This document shows positions 50,864 to 59,310 of a stretch of DNA of 64,000 bases, in pieces (the stretch's first letter is position 1; the number at the start of each line of letters is the position of its first letter). The stretch is taken from assembly GCA_965197675.1 (NCBI GenBank), contig OZ240221.1:2728001-2792000 (forward strand), given 5' to 3'. The translations under genes were made by a program, and so were the position numbers. The stretch comes from G965197675 sp965197675. Its GTDB lineage: Bacteria > Chloroflexota > Dehalococcoidia > Plut-88900. Below the pieces are notes generated by a model, which was given only the letters and a program-made list of their open reading frames with translations, did no database searches and was not told the DNA's origin.

Positions 50864-51991
50864 ATGGACTTCATAGATGAAGTACGGACCCGCTCCGGGC
50901 GCTTCGCCCAGCGCATCGAGCACCTGGATACCGAGGAGGCCTCCAAGAGCGCCTTGGTGCTCCCCTTCCTCCAGATGCTGGGTTACGAGATATTCGACCC
51001 CACCGAGGTCGTCCCCGAGTTCATCGCCGACGTGGGCGCCAAGAAGGGCGAGAAGGTTGATTACGCTGTGATGCAGGACGGCAAGCCGATCATCCTCATC
51101 GAAGCCAAGAGCTACGGGCACAACCTCGACGATGCGGAGATATCCCAACTCCTCCGCTATTTCAACGTCACCGACGCTCGCTTCGGCATTCTCACCGACG
51201 GCATCGTCTACCGTTTCTTCTCCGACTTCGACCAGCCCAACGTGATGGACACGAAGCCCTTCTTCGAGTTCAACATGCTTGACTTCTCCGACGCCTCTGT
51301 CGAGGATCTGAAGCGCTTCACCAAGACGGCCTTCGACCTGGATCAGATCGTCGACGCCGCACGCGAACTCAAGTACATGACCGAGATCAAGAGGGTGCTC
51401 GCCGAGGAGCTTGCCAATCCCTCCGTGGAGTTCGTCCGCTTCGTCAGTGGGCGTATCTTCGATAGGCTCCCGACTCCGAGGGTGCGTGAGCAGCTCATGC
51501 CGATCGTGGGGCAGGCCTTTACCCAGTTCATCAACGATCGCATCAACATTCGACTGAAGTCCGCGCTGGAACGGGAAGAGGGGCAGGTGTCCTCGGCTGA
51601 TGAGGGCCAGGATGAGCAGGAGCAGCCCGAGTTCGTGCCAGCCGAGTTGGAGGCTCTCAACATCATAAAAGCCATCGTTGCTGGTGTCGTGGATGTTCGA
51701 CGCATCAGTCTACGGGCTACCCAGAGATATTGTACAGTAGTCCTTCATAACAGTAGTGAGAGAAAGGACTATGGAGTTGCTATTTGCTGGCTTCGGGTTA
51801 GGAACGCTAACAGCATGAAGTTAGACCTTAAGGACACCGCACCCATACCATTGGAGGATATAGATAGCCTGTATGACTGTGCCGGCCAAATACGTGATAC
51901 AGTCGCTAAGTTCACTTCAACAGCAACTCCTACACCCTCTGGCGAGCCTGCCTCCTTGAATGCCGACGCTGAACGGGAACCGGAGGCCTGA
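50864..51991 (+). CDS. HsdR-N-type restriction nuclease domain protein
   Basis: 375 residues. The first ~150 match the type I restriction enzyme R-protein N-terminal nuclease: TEEASKSALVLPFLQMLGYE, EVVPEFIADVGAKKGEKVDY and GKPIILIEAKSY, with PD-(D/E)XK residues D66, E80 and K82 visible. No helicase motor follows. Instead there is a helical region to ~230, an acidic linker (SSADEGQDEQEQPE) and a C-terminal domain (RYCTVVLHNSSERKDYGVAI) of unknown fold. Stand-alone proteins of this layout are common and often unassigned. A truncated homologue lies at 38659. AAAGGAG precedes the ATG. Confidence 0.8.
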   Translation: MDFIDEVRTRSGRFAQRIEHLDTEEASKSALVLPFLQMLGYEIFDPTEVVPEFIADVGAKKGEKVDYAVMQDGKPIILIEAKSYGHNLDDAEISQLLRYFNVTDARFGILTDGIVYRFFSDFDQPNVMDTKPFFEFNMLDFSDASVEDLKRFTKTAFDLDQIVDAARELKYMTEIKRVLAEELANPSVEFVRFVSGRIFDRLPTPRVREQLMPIVGQAFTQFINDRINIRLKSALEREEGQVSSADEGQDEQEQPEFVPAELEALNIIKAIVAGVVDVRRISLRATQRYCTVVLHNSSERKDYGVAICWLRVRNANSMKLDLKDTAPIPLEDIDSLYDCAGQIRDTVAKFTSTATPTPSGEPASLNADAEREPEA

Positions 51992-52038
51992 GGCAACGTA
52001 AGACGAATCATAAGCACTGGCCAGGTGAAAGGACCAAT

Positions 52039-52620
52039 ATGCCGAAAGTAACATTCCAAAACAATGACTTCGACACCTTCCACGAAGCTGTTTGTGCAGC
52101 CCTCTTCAATAGATACGGATGGAAATGGGAACAACCAAGGCATCCCCTCGGTGGATGGCGTCCCGATTTTCTTCTGAAGGGGGCCCACTTCTCTGTATAC
52201 GTTGAGTGTAAGAGCAATCTGAAATGGGAAGACGTTCCGCGCTTCCCTGAGTTGACGAAATACGAAGATGCGGTAAGCGGCATTTCTGCAGAGGTGCTGC
52301 TGATCCCCGATACTCCACGGAGAATACAGAATGACAGAGGATACTCAGACAGCGTTTGGGGTTATCTCTATGACGGGAATATGTGGTCGTATGCCGAACT
52401 CGGCCGGTGGTCGGGAAGAGTAGGATTCTGCCACAGCGCTAACTCTTGGAAGGACCGCATGACGGGAGAGAATGTGCAGAAATCAATGGGAGACGGCCAG
52501 AAACCTAATATCGAAGTGGACTGGCGTTCTGCCGAACAGATCGTCAGAGGCAAGAGGGTGTCGTTCTTCAAGGAGTCTGTCAATGCAGAGATTGAGGAAT
52601 GGGAGGCATCCTCTGAGTGA
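52039..52620 (+). CDS. Putative PD-(D/E)XK nuclease of unknown family
   Basis: 193 residues, no named family recognised. GGWRPDFLLKGAHFSVYVEC followed by KSN fits a PD-(D/E)XK core: D43, twelve residues, then E56-C-K58, preceded by a helix with FHEAVCAALFNRYGWKWEQP. The C-terminal half is Trp-rich (GYLYDGNMWSYAELGRWSGR). It follows the HsdR-N-type gene by 47 bp with AGGTGAAAGGA upstream. Having two different nuclease-like folds side by side suggests a common role in acting on foreign or damaged DNA (inference). Confidence 0.6.
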   Translation: MPKVTFQNNDFDTFHEAVCAALFNRYGWKWEQPRHPLGGWRPDFLLKGAHFSVYVECKSNLKWEDVPRFPELTKYEDAVSGISAEVLLIPDTPRRIQNDRGYSDSVWGYLYDGNMWSYAELGRWSGRVGFCHSANSWKDRMTGENVQKSMGDGQKPNIEVDWRSAEQIVRGKRVSFFKESVNAEIEEWEASSE

Positions 52621-52671
52621 CCGCCCCCAGGAGTACCTTGTGGCTAAACTGGAGGAGATGAGAGTATCCGC

Positions 52672-53463
52672 ATGATAAGAGCCGCAGTCCACAACGCCCT
52701 GGGGACGGCCCCTGACACTCGCATCGGGAGGGTTGCTTCCGCAATCCTTATCGCGCTCATCATACTGAACATCGTAGCCTTGGTCGTAGAGACCATCCCG
52801 GAGGTGCACACCCTTTCCCCTGTGGCCTTCTCGGCCATCGAGGTCGTATCCGTAGCCATCTTCACAGTGGAGTACCTGCTGCGGGTCTGGTCCTGTACCA
52901 CAGATCCACGTTTCTCCCATCCCATAACCGGACGGCTGCGGTTCATGGTCTCGCCAATGGCTCTGGTAGACTTGGCGGCCATTCTGCCATTCTACGCAGC
53001 CCTGCTTAACCCCGCCACTCTGGACCTGCGGGTGCTACGGGCAGTCCGCCTGGTTGCCCGCGTAGCTCGGTGGGGTGAGCGTGTCTCCGGCCTGCGCACA
53101 TTGGGCCAGGTGGTGCGCGCCAAAAGCAATGAACTGCTATGTGTGGTTGGTGTGCTTCTGGTGCTGCTGCTGGTGGTATCCTCCCTGGTGTTCTTTGCTG
53201 AGAACGGCACGCAGCCTGAGGCGTACTCCAGCATCCCGGAGACGATGTGGTGGGGCATTATCACCCTCACCACCGTTGGCTACGGGGATGCCTACCCCGT
53301 CACCATTGCTGGTCGCCTGCTGACGGGGCTGATGGCTATTCTGGGCATCGGGCTGTTCGCCCTGCCCGCTGGCATTCTGGGGTCTGGTTTTATGCAGGCA
53401 GTGGAGCGTCGTTCCCAACCCACGACAATATGTTCCCATTGTGGAATGCCAACAGAAACATAA
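52672..53463 (+). CDS. Voltage-gated potassium channel (six-TM Kv type)
   Basis: 263 residues with S1-S6. S4 carries regularly spaced arginines R120, R123, R126, R130 and R133 (LDLRVLRAVRLVARVARWG). The pore helix and filter read MWWGIITLTTVGYGDAYPVT with TVGYGD at 201-206. S6 is GRLLTGLMAILGIGLFALPA. A C-terminal CSHCGMP could bind metal. It would form a tetrameric K+ channel in the cytoplasmic membrane. GGAGGAGATG lies upstream. It is 51 bp after the PD-(D/E)XK gene and before a coiled-coil membrane protein. Confidence 0.93.
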   Translation: MIRAAVHNALGTAPDTRIGRVASAILIALIILNIVALVVETIPEVHTLSPVAFSAIEVVSVAIFTVEYLLRVWSCTTDPRFSHPITGRLRFMVSPMALVDLAAILPFYAALLNPATLDLRVLRAVRLVARVARWGERVSGLRTLGQVVRAKSNELLCVVGVLLVLLLVVSSLVFFAENGTQPEAYSSIPETMWWGIITLTTVGYGDAYPVTIAGRLLTGLMAILGIGLFALPAGILGSGFMQAVERRSQPTTICSHCGMPTET

Positions 53464-53488
53464 GGCGCGGAAAGGAAGGGTATCAACC

Positions 53489-53776
53489 ATGCCAGTGCCA
53501 CCATTCCTGAAGACAGCAATCTCATATATCAACGCAGCCGACAAGATCGAGAACATCGCCGAGAAATGGTACAAGAGAAGTAAGAAAGGGAAACCAGAGC
53601 CAGAGCAAACGGACATATCCGAATATAAAGGCCGACTGGACGCACTCGAAGATAATGACAGGCTCCTTGCCAGTGTGGTTGAATCAATGGCAGCGAGGAT
53701 GATGGTGCTCCTTGGGGTGTCAGTCATGACAACTGCTGTTGCAATAGTTGCCATTGTAATCACATTCATACGTTGA
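53489..53776 (+). CDS. Coiled-coil protein with C-terminal membrane anchor
   Basis: 95 residues from ATG 53489 (MPVPPFLKTAISYINAADKI). The middle is charged with heptad-like spacing (EYKGRLDALEDNDRLLASVV), and the C-terminus is one membrane segment (MMVLLGVSVMTTAVAIVAIV). The longer frame from 53441 overlaps the channel gene. No family recognised. Tail anchoring beside a channel suggests an accessory subunit or sensor, unproven. It is the last gene of the six-gene run before a repeat-rich gap. Confidence 0.55.
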   Translation: MPVPPFLKTAISYINAADKIENIAEKWYKRSKKGKPEPEQTDISEYKGRLDALEDNDRLLASVVESMAARMMVLLGVSVMTTAVAIVAIVITFIR

Positions 53777-53889
53777 AATGAAAGGCTCACTCCACCAGCG
53801 TAGCCCCGTCTCCTGGGAGCTGCCATAGATCTCGGCCGCGACGCCTTTGGCAAGCGTCAGCGGTAGTACCTCACCATTCGCGGCACCAA

Positions 53890-54115
53890 GGCCATCGGGG
53901 ATTCCCGCCTCCGAGCGGAAATCCATCTCCCCACCCTCCTGGATTCCCACTTTCGTGGGAAAGACGAAAGAAACAAGGCCTCGCCCTCACCCGTCAAACT
54001 CGTGCCTGACACGGGAATCCAAGGCAGGGGTGTTACACGTGGAATGTCCCCCGCTCATCCTGAGCGAGTCGAAGGACATGAGCGGGGATGGGGTGGGGAG
54101 CCCAGAGTTGACACC
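53890..54115. repeat. Intergenic repeat family 1, copy 3, with extra palindromes
   Basis: Contains small hairpins (CCCAC-tttc-GTGGG at 53946-53959), TGCCTGACACGGGAATCC, AAGGCAGGGGTGTTACACG and GGAATGTCCC, then CCCGCTCATCCTGAGCGAGT and GACATGAGCGGGGATGGGG. The left arm of the core hairpin is degraded. It occupies the first half of the 53777-54739 gene-free gap. A short unrecognised frame on the minus strand (53720-53950) is not supported. Confidence 0.55.
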
Positions 54116-54300
54116 TAGCTTGCTGTGCCACGCAGCCCTATATGGAATAAGAACCTACGTGCTATAATTTAAATACACATCCCACTTAAAAGGAGGTGTC
54201 ACCCTTATTTCTCAGGTAGGTCGTCACCCAGGTGCAGGCGCTTCCAAGGACAACCTAAACAGACTTAGGCGCCGGCGCAACTCTCTCCAGTTACAAGAGC

Positions 54301-54436
54301 CTGTCATTCTGAGCGAAGCGAAGAATCCGGAGTGGGAAACCTCACCCAGGGCTGGGGCACCCCGCCCTCTCATTCCCGTGCTAGACACGAGAATCCGTCC
54401 GAGGGGTGCTGCACTAGGTGAATGTACTCCCAGACC
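54301..54436. repeat. Intergenic repeat family 1, copy 4
   Basis: CTGTCATTCTGAGCGAAGCG followed by AAGAATCC, then the hairpin TTCCCGTG-ctaga-CACGAGAA, ATCCGTCCGAGGGGTGCTGC and GGTGAATGT. It lies about 190 bp after copy 3. Confidence 0.55.
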
Positions 54437-54454
54437 CCATCCTGATGAAAAACT

Positions 54455-54588
54455 CAATCAAGTTATAACGACATCTTCGTGCCTGGGAGACCCCGAAAAC
54501 AAAACTTTTTTTAAAAATCAATCAAGTTTGAACAGGGACCAGAAAATTCAATCAAGTTTCAAAGCTAAACAGAAAACACAATCAAGTT
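54455..54588. repeat. Iteron-like array of CAATCAAGTT
   Basis: Four exact direct repeats of CAATCAAGTT at 54455-54464, 54519-54528, 54549-54558 and 54579-54588. The last three are spaced exactly 30 bp apart and each is preceded by AAAA. The region is AT-rich, unlike its surroundings. It lies 150 bp upstream of the unknown protein at 54740. It may be a protein-binding array; spacers are too short for CRISPR. Confidence 0.6.
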
Positions 54589-54739
54589 ACCACACACAAG
54601 CCCAGTCGGGATATGATGCAGGACTGATCGTACATCCTATATCCAAAGCGTAGGAACTTTTGGATTCCATTGGTCTGACGTGTAGGTAAACCGATGACAT
54701 CTCTGTATAATGGTACGAGTTCACTCAAGGAGGTGCCGT

Positions 54740-55318
54740 TTGGCCAGTACAGTAGATCCGAACGAAGTGCGAGTGACCGGCGAAAACTCTTTCATGAATC
54801 TGGGCCAAGAGGAGGGTGGAGACTTCACCACTCTGGCTAGCCACTGGCGAGTGCTCTACTCTCCAGCGGGGCCTGGACACGCCCTCTTTCTGAAGAGCGA
54901 GATCACCAACAACGAAGTGGTAGCCTACGCCGACAACCCAGCGTTGGCTCAGTGGCTGCAGGGTGAGATAGAGCCAATCATCAACCCTCCATTCACTGAT
55001 ACTACGGTCCCTGTGATCGAAGCCGAGTTCGAGCGGATAGGCGACGTAAGGTCCTATATGACAGAGGCAATCACCAGCAGAGATGCAGATATCTCCTTGA
55101 CCTGGTGGGACATCTTGGAGCCTGTGGCCATCGCCTCGCCGCCAGGAACCGACAGTCAAACTCATGGGGTCTACACCGTCATGTTTCCCGCAAGAAAGGC
55201 TCAGCTCAGGTTAGATGGTGAGATGGCCTCGGGTAGGCCTCTCCGAGAAGATAGAGATGGGCGGGAAGGTAGCAGCGCTTGCCTCGCCTGGTCGGAGACG
55301 TGGGTGAGACCTCGTTAG
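54740..55318 (+). CDS. Hypothetical protein
   Basis: 192 residues from TTG 54740 with AAGGAGG six bases upstream. The longer frame from 54710 would swallow the RBS. No motif recognised. It appears soluble, with an acidic N-terminal half (TGENSFMNLGQEEGGDFTTL) and a mixed C-terminal half ending near RDGREGSSACLAWSETWVRP. The iteron-like array lies directly upstream. It converges on COG2159 copy d and may belong to an amidohydrolase-linked pathway, but nothing in the sequence shows this. Confidence 0.55.
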   Translation: MASTVDPNEVRVTGENSFMNLGQEEGGDFTTLASHWRVLYSPAGPGHALFLKSEITNNEVVAYADNPALAQWLQGEIEPIINPPFTDTTVPVIEAEFERIGDVRSYMTEAITSRDADISLTWWDILEPVAIASPPGTDSQTHGVYTVMFPARKAQLRLDGEMASGRPLREDRDGREGSSACLAWSETWVRPR

Positions 55319-55349
55319 TAGAGAGTGCCAAGAGCTAGTGAGTGGTTAG

Positions 55350-56492
55350 CTACCCAAGGTTGTAGACTCGAAGGGTATTGCCACCGAGAATCTTCTCTTG
55401 ATCTTCATCGGGCAAGACGCCAAGAGTCTCTTTAATCTCGTCTAAAGGGTCATCGTGTCCCTCTTCATGAGGGTAGTCCGAGCCCCACATTAGCTTGTCG
55501 GCTCCAACGATCTGGGCCATGAAGGGAAAGGTCTTCTCGTCAGGTTCACCACTCACCCAGCACTGCCTATGAAAGTACTCGCTTGGAGACATTTTCATGC
55601 CAGTGCTGTGAGGACCTCGCTTGAAATTAGCATCCATCTGCTCCAGCCAATAGGCCAGCCATCCACATCCCGCCTCGACAACACCGACGCTGAGTTTGGG
55701 GAAGCGCTCGAATACAGCACCCTGGAAAAAGCTGGTAAAGCAAATTATGCAATCGGGTTTGTACATCATGTTCAACCACCAAGCGTTACCACCGAAAGTA
55801 CCCTTATAGAGGGAGCTGCCGGAGTGCCTCGGCGTATTGCTCACGTGGATACCCAGAGGTATGCCCATGTCCTGGCACTCAGCCCAGAAGGGATCGTAGT
55901 ATTGATCTCCGTAGGGAATGCCGTTGGCAGGCACGGGAAATAGATAAACGCCTTTTGCTCCAAGCTTTGCGACTCGTTTGAGCTCATCGATTGCATCTTC
56001 TACTCGCAATAAGGATATCTGCGCTATGGGTATCAGCCGTTCTGAATATGGCCGGCAGAAGTCTGTCAACCAGTCGTTGTACACACGACAATAAGAAGCT
56101 GCCAGGTCAGAGTCCTGGCACTCATCCTGCCAGCCCAGTGCTAGAGATGGATACAGCAGGGTTACGTCAATCCCGTGTTCGTCCATCCACTGGAGCTTGG
56201 CCTCTCCATCCCTGGCTCCCGAAGGCACACCTTCTTCGTAGTCCAGACCTCCAGGCTTCTCGTTTTTCTCCCACCGTGAATCTATCTCATGATCCAACTG
56301 TCCAAAGCCGGCCAACCATCCTCCGTTGACTACTCCCGACATCTTGCCATCTATCTCCAGGTACTCAAGCCCGTCTTGATCCTTGGAGATACGTATGGCC
56401 CGATTACGAAGACTGGAGTCCAGATTCTTCTCCCACAGATCGGAAGGCTCCATTACATGGCTATCCGCGTCCACTATCTTTATCTTAGCCAC
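55350..56492 (-). CDS. COG2159 amidohydrolase-2 family hydrolase (copy d)
   Basis: 380 residues with KIVDADSHVMEPSDLWEKNL, the central His in LGIHVSNTPRHSG, EAGCGWLAYWLEQMD and MWGSDYPHEEGHDDP. GTG at 56492 with AAGGGG upstream is preferred over ATG 56510, which has no RBS. It is closest in layout to copy e (shared EEGxDxTLLYPSLxLxW and the YCRVYNDWLxDFC pattern). An MFS permease lies upstream on the same strand, 136 bp away, and could supply the substrate. Confidence 0.87.
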   Translation of the reverse strand: MAKIKIVDADSHVMEPSDLWEKNLDSSLRNRAIRISKDQDGLEYLEIDGKMSGVVNGGWLAGFGQLDHEIDSRWEKNEKPGGLDYEEGVPSGARDGEAKLQWMDEHGIDVTLLYPSLALGWQDECQDSDLAASYCRVYNDWLTDFCRPYSERLIPIAQISLLRVEDAIDELKRVAKLGAKGVYLFPVPANGIPYGDQYYDPFWAECQDMGIPLGIHVSNTPRHSGSSLYKGTFGGNAWWLNMMYKPDCIICFTSFFQGAVFERFPKLSVGVVEAGCGWLAYWLEQMDANFKRGPHSTGMKMSPSEYFHRQCWVSGEPDEKTFPFMAQIVGADKLMWGSDYPHEEGHDDPLDEIKETLGVLPDEDQEKILGGNTLRVYNLG

Positions 56493-56628
56493 CCCGCACC
56501 CCTTTTCCATGACCGTAGACTGCCTCTTCTAGTAATTTTGTGCTTTGATTATGCGCTGTACAGCTACACTTTTCAACTCATCGAACTGCAGAGGGATAGT
56601 GGAATGATGATCCGTTAAGTGGGATTCA

Positions 56629-57876
56629 CTAGGCGCCTGCAGCCGTCGGATACCTCACTAAGCGATCGACCCTTCTGGGCAGCAGAACTGCGGCCACGGC
56701 TACGCCAAGAGTTGCTGCACAAGATACGGTAAGAGCCAAGCGCAGGTTTCCCGAAGACTGTTGTAGCGCACCGGTTAATACGGGACCAAGGATAGCTCCA
56801 CCCATTATTGCGGTTCGCACAAACGCGATGGCAACGGCAACCTCTCTTGGTCTTATTGCGGGCAGTTCGAAGGGGATGGTTATGATTATCGGGAACACGG
56901 CTAAAGAGATACCATTGATGGCCGAGATGAGAGCCAAGTACAGGAAGGAGCCTGTATAAAGCATCCCGAGGTAGCTCGCAGCCATGACTATCCCAGCGCA
57001 AAGCAACGTCAGCCTCTTCTTGCCCGTTTTGCTCACTATGATGGCGATGATCAGAGATGAGGGCGCTGCGACAAAACCGCCTATCGCTCTGATGGTTGTC
57101 GATTTTGTTAGTGAAAAATCATAAGTATCCAACATATAGCTGGGCCAGAAGGTTGACATGGCCGAAAAGGATACCTCGAGCGCCACTACCCCCAATGCGA
57201 GTATCCACAGCTCTTTGTGCCTTAGAATGCTCGCAACGGGACTTCTGCTCTGAGAGTGCATGTGGGTGGTGTACTCGGTGGTTACTCGTTCTCTCCCGAG
57301 GACTTGCCAGGCCAAAGTCAAGGCCAGGGTGACTCCTCCCAAGAGATAAAAGGTGTCTCTCCAGCTGTTGTCTAGCAGCTTCAGTATCACTGGGAACAGT
57401 ATGAAAAGTACGCCAGCAATCCCCCATAAAAGCTCGACAGTCGTGTTGGCAAGGACGAATTCCTTTGGCTGCATCCATTGCCTGATCAGAAGGGCTCTGG
57501 CAGGCTCCCGAGCCACGATGGTAAGGCCATAGAGCAAACGCCCTATGAGTAGGGCCGCAAATACTGGCGCCCATCCCTGGAAGAACATCAACAAGGTGGC
57601 CGCAACAAGAGTAGCGGAGGTCAATCCCTTTGGGCTGAATCGAGATAGGAAAATACTGAAGGGAATTGCCAGAAATAGATTCCCCATCTGCGGAGCCGCT
57701 CCTAGCCAGCCTTCTTGGAATGGAGAAAGTCCAAGGTCTTCCCTCATACTGGGGAGGAATATTCCCAGGCTTTCGATCATCATGAAGCCCCAGGTGTTGG
57801 TCATCATCCAGGTGACGATCACAACCCAGCGGTAGGCCGAAGCCTGTTGTGCGGAAGACTGGTCAGTGACACTCAT
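56629..57876 (-). CDS. MFS transporter (1)
   Basis: 415 residues with about 12 membrane segments. The start ASAYRWVVIVTWMMTNTWGF and the loop motif AREPARALLIRQWMQPKEFV, plus RFSPKGLTSAT between TM2 and TM3, mark a major-facilitator permease of the organic-anion or cyanate/CynX-like group. No substrate can be assigned. The gene starts with ATG 57876 about 65 bp after a second MFS gene on the same strand. A decayed relative is present at 63424. Confidence 0.88.
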   Translation of the reverse strand: MSVTDQSSAQQASAYRWVVIVTWMMTNTWGFMMIESLGIFLPSMREDLGLSPFQEGWLGAAPQMGNLFLAIPFSIFLSRFSPKGLTSATLVAATLLMFFQGWAPVFAALLIGRLLYGLTIVAREPARALLIRQWMQPKEFVLANTTVELLWGIAGVLFILFPVILKLLDNSWRDTFYLLGGVTLALTLAWQVLGRERVTTEYTTHMHSQSRSPVASILRHKELWILALGVVALEVSFSAMSTFWPSYMLDTYDFSLTKSTTIRAIGGFVAAPSSLIIAIIVSKTGKKRLTLLCAGIVMAASYLGMLYTGSFLYLALISAINGISLAVFPIIITIPFELPAIRPREVAVAIAFVRTAIMGGAILGPVLTGALQQSSGNLRLALTVSCAATLGVAVAAVLLPRRVDRLVRYPTAAGA

Positions 57877-57941
57877 CGCAATGTGTCTAAGGACTAATAG
57901 GGCCGGATACCTGTACAGTCAGTGGAGCAGCCCTGCCTCAG

Positions 57942-59174
57942 CTATGCTAACTTACGAAGCCTTGGAACTCCAACTGCTGAAGCTATAGTCATGAGGGTAA
58001 GGATACTACCATTTATCAACAGGGCCCCTTGAGCGCCCAGTGCACTCGCCATTCCACCTACGCCCAGGTGGCCAGCCGGAGCAAATCCAACACTAAGGAC
58101 CCATGACCCCATTGCTCGCCCTCGTTGCTCGTCGGAGACGCTGGCCTGGAGAAGGGTCTTATAAAGAATGTCGGCCGAGGATGCAAAGGCCCTCACTACA
58201 GCTAATATTGCCAGGAATAAGAAGATGTTGGTGGTCAGGGAGCAGGACATGAGCCCAAGCCCGAAACCTGCGGCGCTTATCAGCATTAGCAGGCCTTTTC
58301 GTCTGAACTCTCTCAGGTTAGCGAGGGCTAGAATCCCAATAATACCACCCGCCTGACTCGCACTGATCATAAATCCTAGACCTACCTCATCGACGCCCAG
58401 AACGTCCCTTGCGAAAACCGGTAGCACACTGCTATGGGTGAATCCGAACACTTCGGTGCTGGCCACTAGAAACATCAGGGTGAACAGTGTTCGATTTTGA
58501 CGTATCAACTTGAGGTATCCCAGTAGGCTTTGAATAACTGGATCTCGCTGAGCAATAGCCACCTGGCCCACTCGATGTGTAGCCACGAGCGTTGTCAAAG
58601 CGGCTAGATAAGAGGTGCTTATGATGAGGTATTGGCCTCCGACGCCAATCCCCGCTATGATCCCTCCCGCCATCAGAGAGCCAACTAGCACTCCCATCCG
58701 ATGGCCCAACGCCGCCAATGCTAGCCCATTGAGTGCTTGCTTAGGCCCCACTATGTCGTAGATGTAAGCCTGGTTCATCGTGGCAAGAAAGGCCCGAATG
58801 CACCCGCCGGCCCCGGCCAATGTGATTATGTGCCATACCAGCGCAACATCCGTCAGCAGGAGCAGAGCCATTAGGCCAGACACGAAACTGCCACCTAACG
58901 CTACAAAGCGAAGGAACACGCAACGGTCAACACGATCGGCAATGGCCCCGGAGAGAACTCCCAGGAAAAAGAAGGGCGCCATTCCAACACCAAAAGCTAC
59001 GCCAACCATAAATGGTGAGTTGGTCCTGTCCAAGACCAGCCATCCCAGAGCGACCAACTCCATACCCCAACTTAGGGCCTGAAAAAATGTCGCTCCCCAC
59101 ACGTATCGAAAGTCGTGGTGGCTAAAGGAGTCGGCCCATGCGGCGTGCTCTGTAATGTATGTAATCAACGCCAT
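57942..59174 (-). CDS. MFS transporter (2), EntS/multidrug-type
   Basis: 410 residues, 12 membrane segments. FRYVWGATFFQALSWGMELV opens TM1, with GVLSGAIADRVDRCVFLRFV as motif A between TM2 and TM3, and EQRGRAMGSWVLSVGFAPAG in the second half. This resembles enterobactin exporter EntS and drug efflux members. It is next to MFS (1) but clearly from a different subfamily, so it is not a tandem duplicate. It may export pathway products or toxic compounds. Confidence 0.87.
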   Translation of the reverse strand: MALITYITEHAAWADSFSHHDFRYVWGATFFQALSWGMELVALGWLVLDRTNSPFMVGVAFGVGMAPFFFLGVLSGAIADRVDRCVFLRFVALGGSFVSGLMALLLLTDVALVWHIITLAGAGGCIRAFLATMNQAYIYDIVGPKQALNGLALAALGHRMGVLVGSLMAGGIIAGIGVGGQYLIISTSYLAALTTLVATHRVGQVAIAQRDPVIQSLLGYLKLIRQNRTLFTLMFLVASTEVFGFTHSSVLPVFARDVLGVDEVGLGFMISASQAGGIIGILALANLREFRRKGLLMLISAAGFGLGLMSCSLTTNIFLFLAILAVVRAFASSADILYKTLLQASVSDEQRGRAMGSWVLSVGFAPAGHLGVGGMASALGAQGALLINGSILTLMTIASAVGVPRLRKLA

Positions 59175-59310
59175 TGGAAAAAACTCGTACAGTCAGCCTA
59201 GATCCTTGCTCTTGGGATTCCAAGATGAACAGGCGCCTTGGTAACGGCAGTCCACTTGGCTGGGAAGATATGATACGCCTTCACCTGCCAAGGTTAGCCG
59301 AAAGCAGCAC

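Noticed and set aside
54455..54588. CRISPR array
   Set aside because: The repeats are only 10-14 nt with ~16-20 nt between them and one irregular interval; there are no cas genes.
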